Shown here: positions 1-5,985 of the stretch, piece after piece | How the letters are laid out: the number at the start of each line of letters is the position of its first letter | Position numbering within the stretch: the stretch's first letter is position 1 | Assembly: GCA_001920085.1 (NCBI GenBank) | Contig: MNJC01000120.1 | Span: 1 to 10,166 of the forward strand | DNA: 10,166 bases | Direction: 5' to 3' | Source of the DNA: Actinobacteria bacterium 13_1_20CM_4_69_9 | Lineage (GTDB): Bacteria; Actinomycetota; Thermoleophilia; Gaiellales; Gaiellaceae | Made by a program: the position numbers and the translations under genes | The notes under the pieces: generated by a model | Databases searched by the model: none | The model's input: only the letters and a program-made list of their open reading frames with translations | Told to the model about the DNA's origin: nothing

Positions 1-316
1 GATAGATGTGGTCGGCGTCGAGCCCGAGCGTCCGCTCGACGGCGACCGCAGCAGCGCGTGGGTTCACGATCTGCTTGGGGTTCGCATACACCGTCGTCGC
101 GGGCTCGCCGAGCCCGAGCTCCACGCCGGCGCGGTCGTAGATCGTGCCCCGGCTGGCCGGCAAGGCCACCGACTCGCGGTGCTGCGTCTGCCCGAGCCGC
201 GCGAGCGACTCCGCCCGCACGCCCTGCAGCCAGAACGCGCGGAGCAGGAGCCCGCCGAATGCCAACGTCAGCACTGCGAGCAGGAGCCTGATCCGCCGGT
301 TGACGAGGCGGTTCAC
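1..316 (-). CDS. ftsI: Division-specific peptidoglycan transpeptidase FtsI/PbpB, N-terminal part (cut by window edge)
   Basis: Class B penicillin-binding protein that crosslinks septal peptidoglycan. Only the first 105 residues are present; the gene continues beyond the left edge. The start is a GTG at 314-316, with an AGGGAGG ribosome site at 325-331 and an 8-base spacer; that site overlaps the stop of the upstream FtsL-like gene. The protein begins with a basic stretch (residues 1-10), a single membrane segment at about 11-30, then residues 53-61 (PASRGTIYD), the characteristic opening of the class B PBP dimerisation domain, followed by a TTVYANP strand at 74-80. The catalytic SxxK, SxN and KTG motifs lie outside the window. 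Last visible gene of the mraZ-rsmH-ftsL-ftsI series, which supports FtsI over a sporulation or elongation paralogue. Confidence 0.9.
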   Translation of the reverse strand, partial: MNRLVNRRIRLLLAVLTLAFGGLLLRAFWLQGVRAESLARLGQTQHRESVALPASRGTIYDRAGVELGLGEPATTVYANPKQIVNPRAAAVAVERTLGLDADHIY

Positions 317-324
317 CGTTCGGG

Positions 325-331
325 CCTCCCT
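325..331 (-). promoter_or_regulatory. Ribosome binding site of ftsI
   Basis: AGGGAGG on the minus strand, 8 bases before the GTG start. It overlaps the TAG stop of the upstream gene at 330-332, so ribosomes ending on the FtsL-like gene sit on the ftsI initiation site. This fixes the GTG as the ftsI start and suggests translational coupling. Confidence 0.75.
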
Positions 332-674
332 AGTGCGGCAGCGTCACGTAGGAGGCCTGGTCCGGCGTCGCCTGCACGAGCCCGAGGCGCTTCGCCGCAA
401 GGCCCTGAATGCGCGGCGCGGAAGCCTGGCTCGAGAGCTGCGACGAGAGCGCGGCGTTCTGCGCGCGCAGGCCGGCGCGCTCGCGCCCGAGCTTGTCGAG
501 CTGCATGTTCAGCCGCAGGACAGTGACGTTCAGTGCGACCACGCCCGCGAGCAGCGCCGCCACGACCCCGATCCAGACGACGCCGCCGGTCAGACGTCGC
601 GGCCGCTTCACCGCCCGCGGGGCGGGGCGCGGCCTCGGCTGCGGCCGTTCGGCTTCTGCAGCCCAGGTGGCCAC
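330..674 (-). CDS. ftsL: FtsL-like septum formation initiator (single-span membrane protein with coiled coil)
   Basis: Small bitopic division protein of 114 residues. Residues 1-28 form a Pro/Arg/Lys-rich cytoplasmic tail, 29-50 a hydrophobic membrane helix, and 51-85 a heptad-like coiled coil; the C-terminal end (89-113) ends in a LAAKRLGLVQA-type segment usual for FtsL/DivIC proteins. In the family these proteins bind FtsB/DivIC and FtsQ/DivIB and help activate the FtsWI synthase. The GTG start at 672-674 follows the rsmH TGA (675-677) with no gap, implying coupled translation. Primary sequence is poorly conserved in this family, so the name rests on the domain plan and on position between rsmH and ftsI. 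Confidence 0.85.
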   Translation of the reverse strand: MATWAAEAERPQPRPRPAPRAVKRPRRLTGGVVWIGVVAALLAGVVALNVTVLRLNMQLDKLGRERAGLRAQNAALSSQLSSQASAPRIQGLAAKRLGLVQATPDQASYVTLPH

Positions 675-1631
675 TCAGATCTTCACTCCGACCCGCAGCC
701 GCGCCGAGGATGCGCGTGGGTTGGCGGCGGTCTCACGGGCGCTCGGACGGATCGCCTTGCGAGAGGTCGAACGCAGCTGCGGTTCCTTGCCACAGACGCA
801 CACCGGAAAGTCCGGCGGGCACTCGCAGCCGCGCTCGAGGTCGCGCATGAAGCGCTTCACGATCCGGTCCTCGAGCGAATGGAAGCTGATCACGGCGAGC
901 CGCCCGCCGGGGCGGAGCATCGCGAACGCCGACGGCAAAGCAGATTCGAGCGAGCCGAGCTCGTCGTTCACGGCGATGCGCAGTGCCTGGAAGACGCGCT
1001 TCGCGGGATGGCCGTCGCCAAAGCGTGCCGGCGCGGGAATCGCTCCCTTGATCGTCTCGACGAGATCGCTCGTGCGCTCGAACCGCTGCTGCTTGCGCCG
1101 ACGCACGATCGCGCGCGCGATCTGCTTCGCGTAGCGCTCCTCGCCGTAGCGCCTGAAGATGGTCGTGAGGTCGCGCTCCGCCGCCTCGTTCACGATTCCA
1201 GCGGCCGTGACGTCCGCCGAGGGATCCATCCGCATGTCGAGGGGCGCGTCGACGGCGTACGAGAAGCCACGGTCCGGCCGGTCGATCTGCATCGACGAGA
1301 CGCCGAGGTCGAGCAAGATCGCATCGGCCTCCACCCCGTTCTGCGCGAGCTGTTCGAGGACGACCGCGAAGTCGCCGCGCAAGAACCGCGTCTGCACGGG
1401 CGTCCGCTTCGCGAGGCGCTCGAAGTACGTGCGGGCTCCGGGATCGCGGTCGATCGCGATGAGCTTTCCACGGTCGCCGAGGTCCGCCGCGAGCAGCGCG
1501 GCGTGACCGCCGGCACCGAAGGTCGCGTCGACGACCGTCTCGCCGGGCTCGACCGCGAGGAGCTCGCGGACCTCTTCCGGGAGGACGGGGACGTGGTCAG
1601 TCGCGCTGGTCTGCAAGGCGTTCGGCAACAT
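675..1631 (-). CDS. rsmH: 16S rRNA (cytosine(1402)-N4)-methyltransferase RsmH
   Basis: SAM-dependent enzyme that methylates N4 of C1402 in the 16S rRNA decoding centre. The 318-residue length is normal for the family. Visible motifs: the SAM-binding loop DATFGAGGH at 35-43, an acidic strand end near residues 60-63 (IDRD), DLGVSSMQID at 108-117, the HPAKRVFQALRI block at 208-219, and ISFHSLEDRIVK at 248-259. A cysteine cluster, CxC at 269/271 and CxC at 278/280, lies near the C-terminus and looks like a zinc-type site. The ATG at 1629-1631 has a GGGAG site about 8 bases upstream and lies within the mraZ coding region (35-bp overlap), so translation is probably coupled to mraZ. Confidence 0.97.
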   Translation of the reverse strand: MLPNALQTSATDHVPVLPEEVRELLAVEPGETVVDATFGAGGHAALLAADLGDRGKLIAIDRDPGARTYFERLAKRTPVQTRFLRGDFAVVLEQLAQNGVEADAILLDLGVSSMQIDRPDRGFSYAVDAPLDMRMDPSADVTAAGIVNEAAERDLTTIFRRYGEERYAKQIARAIVRRRKQQRFERTSDLVETIKGAIPAPARFGDGHPAKRVFQALRIAVNDELGSLESALPSAFAMLRPGGRLAVISFHSLEDRIVKRFMRDLERGCECPPDFPVCVCGKEPQLRSTSRKAIRPSARETAANPRASSARLRVGVKI

Positions 1632-2031
1632 CCTCCGCGCTCCCTTCGACTTCGGCTAGTTCGACGCGCCAGGCGGCGCGGTCCCAGATCTCGAGGTGGT
1701 CGCGGACGCCCGCGACGACGACTTCTCTGCCCAGCTTCGCGTGCTCGAGGAGCTGGGCGGGGATCATCACGCGGCCCTGTTTGTCGAGGTCGGCCTCGGA
1801 CGCTCCGGCGAAGAAGAAGCGGTGGATGCGGCGCCCTTCCTTGCTGAGCGGATCCATCGTGGCGAGTCGAGACTCGACGAGTCGATCCCAATCCGTACGA
1901 CGGTAGGCGTAAAGGCAGCCGTCGAAGCCTCGCGTGACGACCACACCGTCTTGGAAGGCTTCTCGGAACTTGGCCGGAAGAGTGAGACGGTTTTTGTCAT
2001 CGATCGTGTGGTCGTGTGCGCCGAGCAGCAT
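1597..2031 (-). CDS. mraZ: Transcriptional regulator / division cluster protein MraZ
   Basis: DNA-binding protein at the head of the dcw cluster; in other bacteria it binds repeats in its own promoter and represses the cluster. 144 residues with two SpoVT/AbrB-like domains: the first at about 4-45 with HTIDDKNRLTLPAKFR at 8-23, the second at about 78-121 with DLDKQGRVMIP at 81-91 and the DHLEIWDRAAW block at 111-121. The ATG at 2029-2031 gives the standard family N-terminus (MLLGAHDHTIDDK), so the start is secure although no good Shine-Dalgarno sequence precedes it. The 3' end overlaps rsmH by 35 bp. A GTGG repeat ladder immediately upstream fits autoregulation. Confidence 0.97.
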   Translation of the reverse strand: MLLGAHDHTIDDKNRLTLPAKFREAFQDGVVVTRGFDGCLYAYRRTDWDRLVESRLATMDPLSKEGRRIHRFFFAGASEADLDKQGRVMIPAQLLEHAKLGREVVVAGVRDHLEIWDRAAWRVELAEVEGSAEDVAERLADQRD

Positions 2032-2052
2032 CCTGGGGCCGGATAGGGATTT

Positions 2053-2094
2053 CCACTTCGCCCCACTTTAAACCACCGCTCCCCACATGTCCAC
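2053..2094 (-). promoter_or_regulatory. Putative MraZ operator: GTGG direct repeats
   Basis: Read on the minus strand (toward mraZ), GTGG occurs at 2083-2086, 2073-2076, 2063-2066 and 2053-2056, an exact 10-bp period, with a fifth copy at 2091-2094 (8 bp away). Two of the regular copies are GTGGGG and the other two are plain GTGG; the two nearest mraZ are preceded by AAG. Known MraZ operators are tandem TGGG-type boxes with about 5-bp spacers upstream of mraZ, so spacing and place match. A TTTAAA at 2067-2072 and a weak CCCTAT 18 bp downstream could be promoter elements, but this is not firm. The nearest copy ends 21 bp before the mraZ ATG. Confidence 0.75.
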
Positions 2095-2119
2095 CCCGGA
2101 AGGGGGATTTTCCTGCGGG

Positions 2120-2935
2120 CTAGGGCTGGACGAGCTGTGCCGAATACGGGCCGCGGCCGGTCATGACCGCGGCGCCACACCGGGCGGCCAGGGCGACGGC
2201 CTCGTCGACGGAGTCGCCGCGGCCGAGGCCGAAGGTCAAGCCGGCGGCGAAGGAGTCCCCGCAGCCGTAGGCATCGACGACGGTGCCAGGCAACGGCGCA
2301 GGCCGAAAGGGACCCCCGGGCTGGACCCAGCCGCCGAGGCCGCCCGAGGTCGTGACCACCACGTAAGGCGCCGGGTCGAGCTCGCCGGGGCGGTAGAGCT
2401 CACGGTCGTCCTCCCCGCTCCCGACGAGCGCGTCGAGCTGAACCCCCGCTTCGCGCAGCGTCGGGAGCTCCCGCGCCGTTGCGACGAGGATGCGCGCAAG
2501 GCGCGCGTGGTGCAGGGCCTCGGCGTCGCCGCTGACGAAGAAGACGGCGTCCAGCCCGGCCAGCTCGCGCCACGGCAACCGGCTGTCGCCTCCCCGTGGG
2601 CGGAGCTTCTCGCCGAGCACCGTGATCGTCCGCTCGCCGGTCTCGTCGACGTGGGTGAACGCGCGCCGGGTCGCGGCGGGCTCCGGAATTGCCCGGATCT
2701 CGATCCCGAGCTTCGTCAGCTCGGCGCGCGAGCGCCGCCCGAGCTCGTCCGCGCCGAGAGCCGTGAACAAGAGGCACGAGCCTGCGAGCCGGGCGAGCTG
2801 CGCAGCCGCGACCGCGCCACCGCCGGCCGGCTCCTCCCACGTGTCGAGCGCGTGGACGATCTCGCCCGGGCTCGGAACGCGCTCGACGCGGACGAACTCC
2901 ACCCATTCGACGTGGCCGACGACTGCGACCCGCAT
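2120..2935 (-). CDS. PfkB-family carbohydrate/nucleoside kinase (ribokinase superfamily)
   Basis: 271-residue cytosolic kinase expected to transfer ATP gamma-phosphate to a sugar or nucleoside hydroxyl; substrate unknown. The N-terminal strand RVAVVGHVEWVEFV (2-15) and a GGG turn at 38-40 match the substrate-side of the fold; VVVTTSGGLGGW near 190-201 fits the nucleotide-binding part; PfkB signature 2 is at 221-238 (DAYGCGDSFAAGL...), with D227 as the likely catalytic base in an anion hole GCGD. The Asn usually found a few residues after the first glycine turn is not evident (an Ala-rich AVAAAQ follows). The ATG at 2933-2935 is chosen because of a GAGG site 8 bases upstream; the frame stays open further upstream but would then fill the divergent promoter gap. 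Divergent from the sigma factor gene; tail runs into the mraZ promoter region. Confidence 0.85.
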   Translation of the reverse strand: MRVAVVGHVEWVEFVRVERVPSPGEIVHALDTWEEPAGGGAVAAAQLARLAGSCLLFTALGADELGRRSRAELTKLGIEIRAIPEPAATRRAFTHVDETGERTITVLGEKLRPRGGDSRLPWRELAGLDAVFFVSGDAEALHHARLARILVATARELPTLREAGVQLDALVGSGEDDRELYRPGELDPAPYVVVTTSGGLGGWVQPGGPFRPAPLPGTVVDAYGCGDSFAAGLTFGLGRGDSVDEAVALAARCGAAVMTGRGPYSAQLVQP

Positions 2936-2943
2936 CGTCGGAT

Positions 2944-2947
2944 CCTC
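2944..2947 (-). promoter_or_regulatory. Ribosome binding site fixing the PfkB kinase start
   Basis: GAGG on the minus strand, 8 bases before the ATG at 2933-2935. It supports the 271-residue form over a longer reading that would start at a TTG at 2972-2974. Confidence 0.6.
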
Positions 2948-2950
2948 ACA

Positions 2951-2968
2951 CGTCTCGTGCCTGGCACG
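2951..2968. repeat. Intergenic 18-bp element, copy 1, containing a 13-bp palindrome
   Basis: CGTCTCGTGCCTGGCACG. The last 13 bases are a perfect inverted repeat CGTGCC-T-GGCACG (2956-2968). It lies within the 40-bp gap between the divergent PfkB kinase and sigma factor genes. A second copy with one mismatch is at 8374-8391 in another intergenic gap. It may be an operator here, or a member of a dispersed intergenic repeat family. Confidence 0.6.
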
Positions 2969-2975
2969 TTTCAAG

Positions 2976-3437
2976 ATGTCGCCGATGACGTTGCCGCCGT
3001 TCGAACGCTTCTACGACGAGCACAAGGAGGAGATCTACGCCTTCCTCGTGCGCCGGCTCGGACGCGAGCGCGCCGAGGACGCGTTCCAGGAGACCTTCCT
3101 CCGCGCCCTGCGTGCGTATCCGAAGCTCCGTCACGGCGAGCACCTGCGCGCGTGGGCGTACACGATCGCGAGCAGGATCGCAATCGACGAGCACCGGCGT
3201 CCCCGCGCCGACGCCGACCTGCCCGAGCTCGCGTCGCTCGACGGCCGCCCGGCGTTCGCGCAGCTCGAGCACCTCGCCGACGAGCTGCCGCCGACCGAGC
3301 GCGCCGCCGTCGTGCTGCGCTATGGCTACGACCTCGATTACGCCGACATCGGCGCCGCGCTCGGCTCGAATGCCACCGCCGCGCGACAGGCCGCCTCGGC
3401 AGGCATCCGCAGACTCCGACGAAAGGAACGCCGATGA
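2976..3437 (+). CDS. ECF-type RNA polymerase sigma-70 family factor
   Basis: 153-residue alternative sigma factor with only regions 2 and 4, the plan of group IV (ECF) factors. Region 2 spans about 8-75: the core-binding AEDAFQETFLRAL at 33-45 and the -10 recognition helix with AYTIASRIAIDEHRR at 61-75. Region 4 spans about 104-149: LPPTERAAVVLRYGYDLDYADIGAALG at 104-130 is the helix-turn-helix entry, followed by ATAARQAASAGIRRLRR. The ATG at 2976 has no strong ribosome site; an in-frame ATG at 2985 is an alternative, and leaderless translation is possible. The stop overlaps the start of the alkyltransferase gene (ATGA at 3434-3437). No anti-sigma gene is visible beside it, so how its activity is controlled is open. 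Confidence 0.92.
   Translation: MSPMTLPPFERFYDEHKEEIYAFLVRRLGRERAEDAFQETFLRALRAYPKLRHGEHLRAWAYTIASRIAIDEHRRPRADADLPELASLDGRPAFAQLEHLADELPPTERAAVVLRYGYDLDYADIGAALGSNATAARQAASAGIRRLRRKERR
3422..3427 (+). promoter_or_regulatory. Ribosome binding site of the alkyltransferase gene
   Basis: AAAGGA inside the last codons of the sigma factor gene, 6 bases before the ATG at 3434. It selects this start within a much longer open frame and supports coupled expression of the pair. Confidence 0.7.
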
Positions 3438-3997
3438 CCCCCGTTTCAGCAGAGCTCGACCGCCGCTTTCGCGACGCAGCCGCCACGGAGCACCTGCTCG
3501 ACGTCGCCTACGACCTCGTCGACACGCCGGTCGGCCTGCTGCTCGTCGCGGCGACCGAGCGCGGCCTCTGCCGCATCGCCTATGACGCCGAGCCCGAGCA
3601 GGAGGTCGAGCGGCTGGCGCATGCCTTCGGCGTGCGCGTCCTGCGTTCCGCACGGCCGATCGACCCCGCGCGCCGCCAGCTCGACGAGTACTTCGCAGGC
3701 GGCCGGCAGCACTTCGACCTCGCGGTCGACCTCGCGCTGCAGGCGGACTTCAACCGCCGCGTGCTGCGCGAGCTCGCGCGCGTGCCCTACGGCGAGGTCG
3801 TCACCTACGGTGAGCTCGCGGCCCGTGCGGCGCGCCCGCGCGCGGCGCGCGCGGTCGGCACGGTGATGAACCGCAACCCGCTGCCGATCGTCCTCCCGTG
3901 CCACCGGGTGATCGGCGCGAACGGCAAGCTCGTCGGGTACGCCGGCGGCCTCGAGCGCAAGGAGTCGCTGCTCCGTCTCGAAGGCGCGCTGCTTTAG
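3434..3997 (+). CDS. ogt: Methylated-DNA--[protein]-cysteine S-methyltransferase (O6-alkylguanine-DNA alkyltransferase)
   Basis: Suicide repair protein that moves the alkyl group from O6-alkylguanine (or O4-alkylthymine) to its own cysteine. 187 residues. Residues 25-100 form the N-terminal ribonuclease-H-like domain (DTPVGLLLVAATERGLCRI at 30-48). The DNA-binding domain begins at about 105; VPYGEVVTYGELA (117-129) and RAVGTVMNRNPLP (139-151) frame the helix-turn-helix with its arginine finger, and the active site PCHRV is at 155-159 with Cys156 as acceptor, followed by GYAGGLERK at 168-176. The first ~24 residues form an extra charged helix ahead of the domain. There is no Ada-type zinc or AraC domain. 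The ATG overlaps the sigma factor stop, indicating one transcript. Its stop overlaps that of the convergent cupin gene. Confidence 0.96.
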   Translation: MTPVSAELDRRFRDAAATEHLLDVAYDLVDTPVGLLLVAATERGLCRIAYDAEPEQEVERLAHAFGVRVLRSARPIDPARRQLDEYFAGGRQHFDLAVDLALQADFNRRVLRELARVPYGEVVTYGELAARAARPRAARAVGTVMNRNPLPIVLPCHRVIGANGKLVGYAGGLERKESLLRLEGALL

Positions 3998-4359
3998 GGC
4001 CAGCGAGGAGCGCGTGCCTCGACGCGCGGAGCGTCGCGCCAGTCGTCACGCGTCGGCGCGAACACGTCGATCACGATCGCGCCCTCCGGCCCGACGTGCA
4101 CCTCGTGCGGCATGTTGCCCGGGATCGCCCACGTCGCGCCCGGCCCGAGCTCCTGGGTCTCGTCGGCGATGCGAAACGCGAGCGAACCTTTGAGGACCAT
4201 GCCGAGCTGCTCCTGCTCGTGCGCGTGCTCGGGGACGACGCTGTCGGGATCGAGCTCGACGACGCTGAACGTCAGCCGCTCACCGTGGACGACTCGCCCG
4301 TGCACCCCGTCCCAGATCCGCTGCAGATCGACGGAAGAAAGATCGTCGAAGCCGCTCAC
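3994..4359 (-). CDS. Small single-domain cupin protein
   Basis: 121-residue beta-barrel protein with one cupin domain; function not predictable from sequence. Metal-binding motif 1 is at 40-58 (EHAHEQEQLGMVLKG region) with ligands His45, His47 and probably Gln51 (Glu in many cupins; Glu50 is adjacent). Motif 2 is at 78-86 (AIPGNMPHE) with ligand His85. This resembles quercetinase-like or sugar-binding small cupins often found next to regulators. The GTG start at 4357-4359 lies 9 bp after the stop of the response-regulator-like gene, so the two likely share a transcript; the ribosome site is weak (TAGG). The TAA stop at 3994-3996 overlaps the TAG of the convergent alkyltransferase gene. Confidence 0.85.
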   Translation of the reverse strand: MSGFDDLSSVDLQRIWDGVHGRVVHGERLTFSVVELDPDSVVPEHAHEQEQLGMVLKGSLAFRIADETQELGPGATWAIPGNMPHEVHVGPEGAIVIDVFAPTRDDWRDAPRVEARAPRWP

Positions 4360-4368
4360 GCGCCGAGC

Positions 4369-4977
4369 CTACACCAGCCTGTAGCCCACCCCCCACACGT
4401 TGACGACGACGGTCCCGGCTCCGGCGGCGGCGAGCTTGCGCCGCAGGCGTGACGCATGCGAATCGAGGGTCCGGGTGCGTCCCAGCGAGCGGAAGCCCCA
4501 CACGTCGCGCAGCAGCTGCTCCTTCGTGAAGACCCGCGAAGCGTCGGTCATCAGCTTCAGCAGTAGCTCGTACTCCTTGCCCGCGAGCGGCACCCCGACG
4601 TCACCGACGGACACCGACCGCGTCGCGAGATCCACGCTGATCGCCCCCGCGCGGCGCACCTCGTGCGCAGCCGGCAGCGTCCGCCGCAGCACTGCGCGAA
4701 TTCTCGCGAGCAGCTCCTCGTAGGAGAACGGCCGCACGAGGAAGTCGTCACAGCCGCGCTCGAGCGCACGCACCCGGTCGACCGCGTCGGACTGCGAATC
4801 GCCGAGCACGATCACCGGCACGTCACCGTGGCGTGCGCGGCACTCGTCGAGCGCCGCCCAGTTGCGTAGCAGCACGAGGTCGGGCCGTGCGGCGTCGTCG
4901 ACCACCTCGAAGCCGTCGCTGCGCAGATGACGCTCGAGGAACGGCTCCGGCTCGGTCAGCAGGAGTGCGGTCGACAT
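4369..4977 (-). CDS. OmpR/PhoB-family regulator with degenerate receiver domain
   Basis: 202-residue DNA-binding protein. Residues 1-100 follow the receiver fold, but key residues are changed: the acidic pair is TEPEP (8-12), the position of the phosphoacceptor Asp is Arg38 (DLVLLRN at 33-39), the conserved Ser/Thr is Gly59, and the conserved Lys is Arg82 (LVRPFS at 80-85). The linker is about 100-111, and the winged helix occupies 112-202: PLAGKEYELLLKLM (130-143), TKEQLLRDVWG (151-161), recognition helix around TLDSHASRLRRKL (170-182), and the wing end WGVGYRLV (195-202). No histidine kinase gene is nearby. It probably works without aspartate phosphorylation. The ATG at 4975-4977 is the family start; the ribosome site is weak. 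An inverted repeat lies about 27 bp upstream of the start. Confidence 0.93.
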   Translation of the reverse strand: MSTALLLTEPEPFLERHLRSDGFEVVDDAARPDLVLLRNWAALDECRARHGDVPVIVLGDSQSDAVDRVRALERGCDDFLVRPFSYEELLARIRAVLRRTLPAAHEVRRAGAISVDLATRSVSVGDVGVPLAGKEYELLLKLMTDASRVFTKEQLLRDVWGFRSLGRTRTLDSHASRLRRKLAAAGAGTVVVNVWGVGYRLV

Positions 4978-5003
4978 GCAGTCGAACGTACCGCTGCCAC
5001 GCG

Positions 5004-5028
5004 GCGCGAACCAGATGTCCTTTCGCGC
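5004..5028. repeat. Perfect inverted repeat upstream of the OmpR-type regulator (possible operator)
   Basis: GCGCGAA at 5004-5010 and TTCGCGC at 5022-5028, separated by 11 bases, giving 18-bp centre-to-centre spacing of the arms. It sits in the 111-bp gap between the kinase stop and the regulator ATG (4978-5088). The spacing would place both arms nearly on one DNA face for a dimeric protein. OmpR-type proteins more often bind direct repeats, so the binding protein is unknown. The rest of this gap shows no clear promoter or terminator. Confidence 0.5.
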
Positions 5029-5088
5029 AAAAGCGTGACGAACGATCTACAGGCGACGGCTTGGGACTCGTCCGCGCCGAAGGTGGTT

Positions 5089-5952
5089 CTAGATCCGGCC
5101 GCTGCGAATCACGCCCCACAGCACCCAGAGGCCGAGCAGGCCGGAGAAGGCGAACCCGATCACGGAGATCACGTTGATGCCGAGCACGTGCGGGCCGCCC
5201 TTGGCGAAGATCCCGATCAGGCTGGAGCCGATCAGCCCGCCGGCGACGATCATCGCGATCACGAGGCGGTTGAAGACGACGTCCATGCGGTTGAGCAAGT
5301 CGTCCAGCCCCTTGTGCACGAACCCGACCTCGATCTGGCCGTCGCGCACCTGCTCCAGCGTGTCGTGGAGCTGGTACGGCAGCTCCAGCGCCATCTGCCC
5401 GAGCCGGAGGCCTTCTTTGCGGGCCTGCACGGCCAGTCGCCGCGGGCCGAGGCGGGCGAGCAGCAGCCCGCGCGCATATGGGCGAGCGACCTCGAAGACG
5501 TTGAAGTCCGGATAGAGGTCGATGCCGACGGAGCCGAGCGTCGCGATCGCGCGGTCGAGCAGCAGGAAGCGCGTCGGCAGCTGCAGGTTCATCGAGTAGA
5601 TGAGCTGGAACGCCTCCCGGATCACCTGCAGCGGGTCGATCTCCGCGAGGCTGGCCCCGTAGTAGCGGTAGTAGAGCTCGCGCAGCTCCGCGAGGAGCTC
5701 CTCCTCGCGGTCCTTCGGGTAGCGCACGCCGAGATCGGCGAGCCGCTTCGGGAGCGCGTCGACGTTCTCCGCCGCCGCGTCGATGAACATCCGCGTCAGC
5801 TTCGACATGTCGTCGTCGGTGAGCTTGCCGACCGCGCCGAAATCGATCAGGCCGATCTGGTCGGGACGGCCGAGCACGAGGATGTTCGCCGGGTGCGGGT
5901 CACCGTGGAAGAAGCCGTGTCGGAAGATCATCGTCATCCACGTCTCCGCCAT
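5089..5952 (-). CDS. ABC1/UbiB kinase, C-terminal fragment (catalytic lobe and membrane anchor)
   Basis: Open from the ATG at 5950-5952 for 287 residues. It opens with the catalytic loop FFHGDPHPANI (residues 14-24) and the metal-binding LIDFGAVGKL (34-43), then a helical C-lobe and two hydrophobic spans near the end (about 228-247 and 255-283), the normal UbiB membrane anchor. It lacks the ATP lysine and KxGQ segment. No convincing ribosome site precedes the ATG (a GAGG is about 26 bases away), so independent translation is doubtful. The coding sequence really continues up to the TAA, so this is best read as the 3' part of the interrupted gene. Confidence 0.65.
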   Translation of the reverse strand: MAETWMTMIFRHGFFHGDPHPANILVLGRPDQIGLIDFGAVGKLTDDDMSKLTRMFIDAAAENVDALPKRLADLGVRYPKDREEELLAELRELYYRYYGASLAEIDPLQVIREAFQLIYSMNLQLPTRFLLLDRAIATLGSVGIDLYPDFNVFEVARPYARGLLLARLGPRRLAVQARKEGLRLGQMALELPYQLHDTLEQVRDGQIEVGFVHKGLDDLLNRMDVVFNRLVIAMIVAGGLIGSSLIGIFAKGGPHVLGINVISVIGFAFSGLLGLWVLWGVIRSGRI

Positions 5953-5985
5953 CAGGTACGCGAGATCGCGGCGGTCCTCGACCGA

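Noticed and set aside
144..1847. Plus-strand open frame of 567 codons
   Set aside because: Antisense to ftsI, ftsL, rsmH and mraZ, all of which have clear family motifs; translation is Arg-rich noise.
2095..2115. Terminator hairpin after the PfkB kinase gene (CCCC...GGGG)
   Set aside because: Only a four-pair stem with a short loop and no T-run; overlaps the start of the GTGG ladder.
2962..2978. TGGCACG resembling a sigma-54 -24 element before the sigma factor gene
   Set aside because: The required -12 element (TTGC-type) is absent at the correct spacing here and at the second copy near 8384; the motif is better explained as part of the shared 18-bp element.
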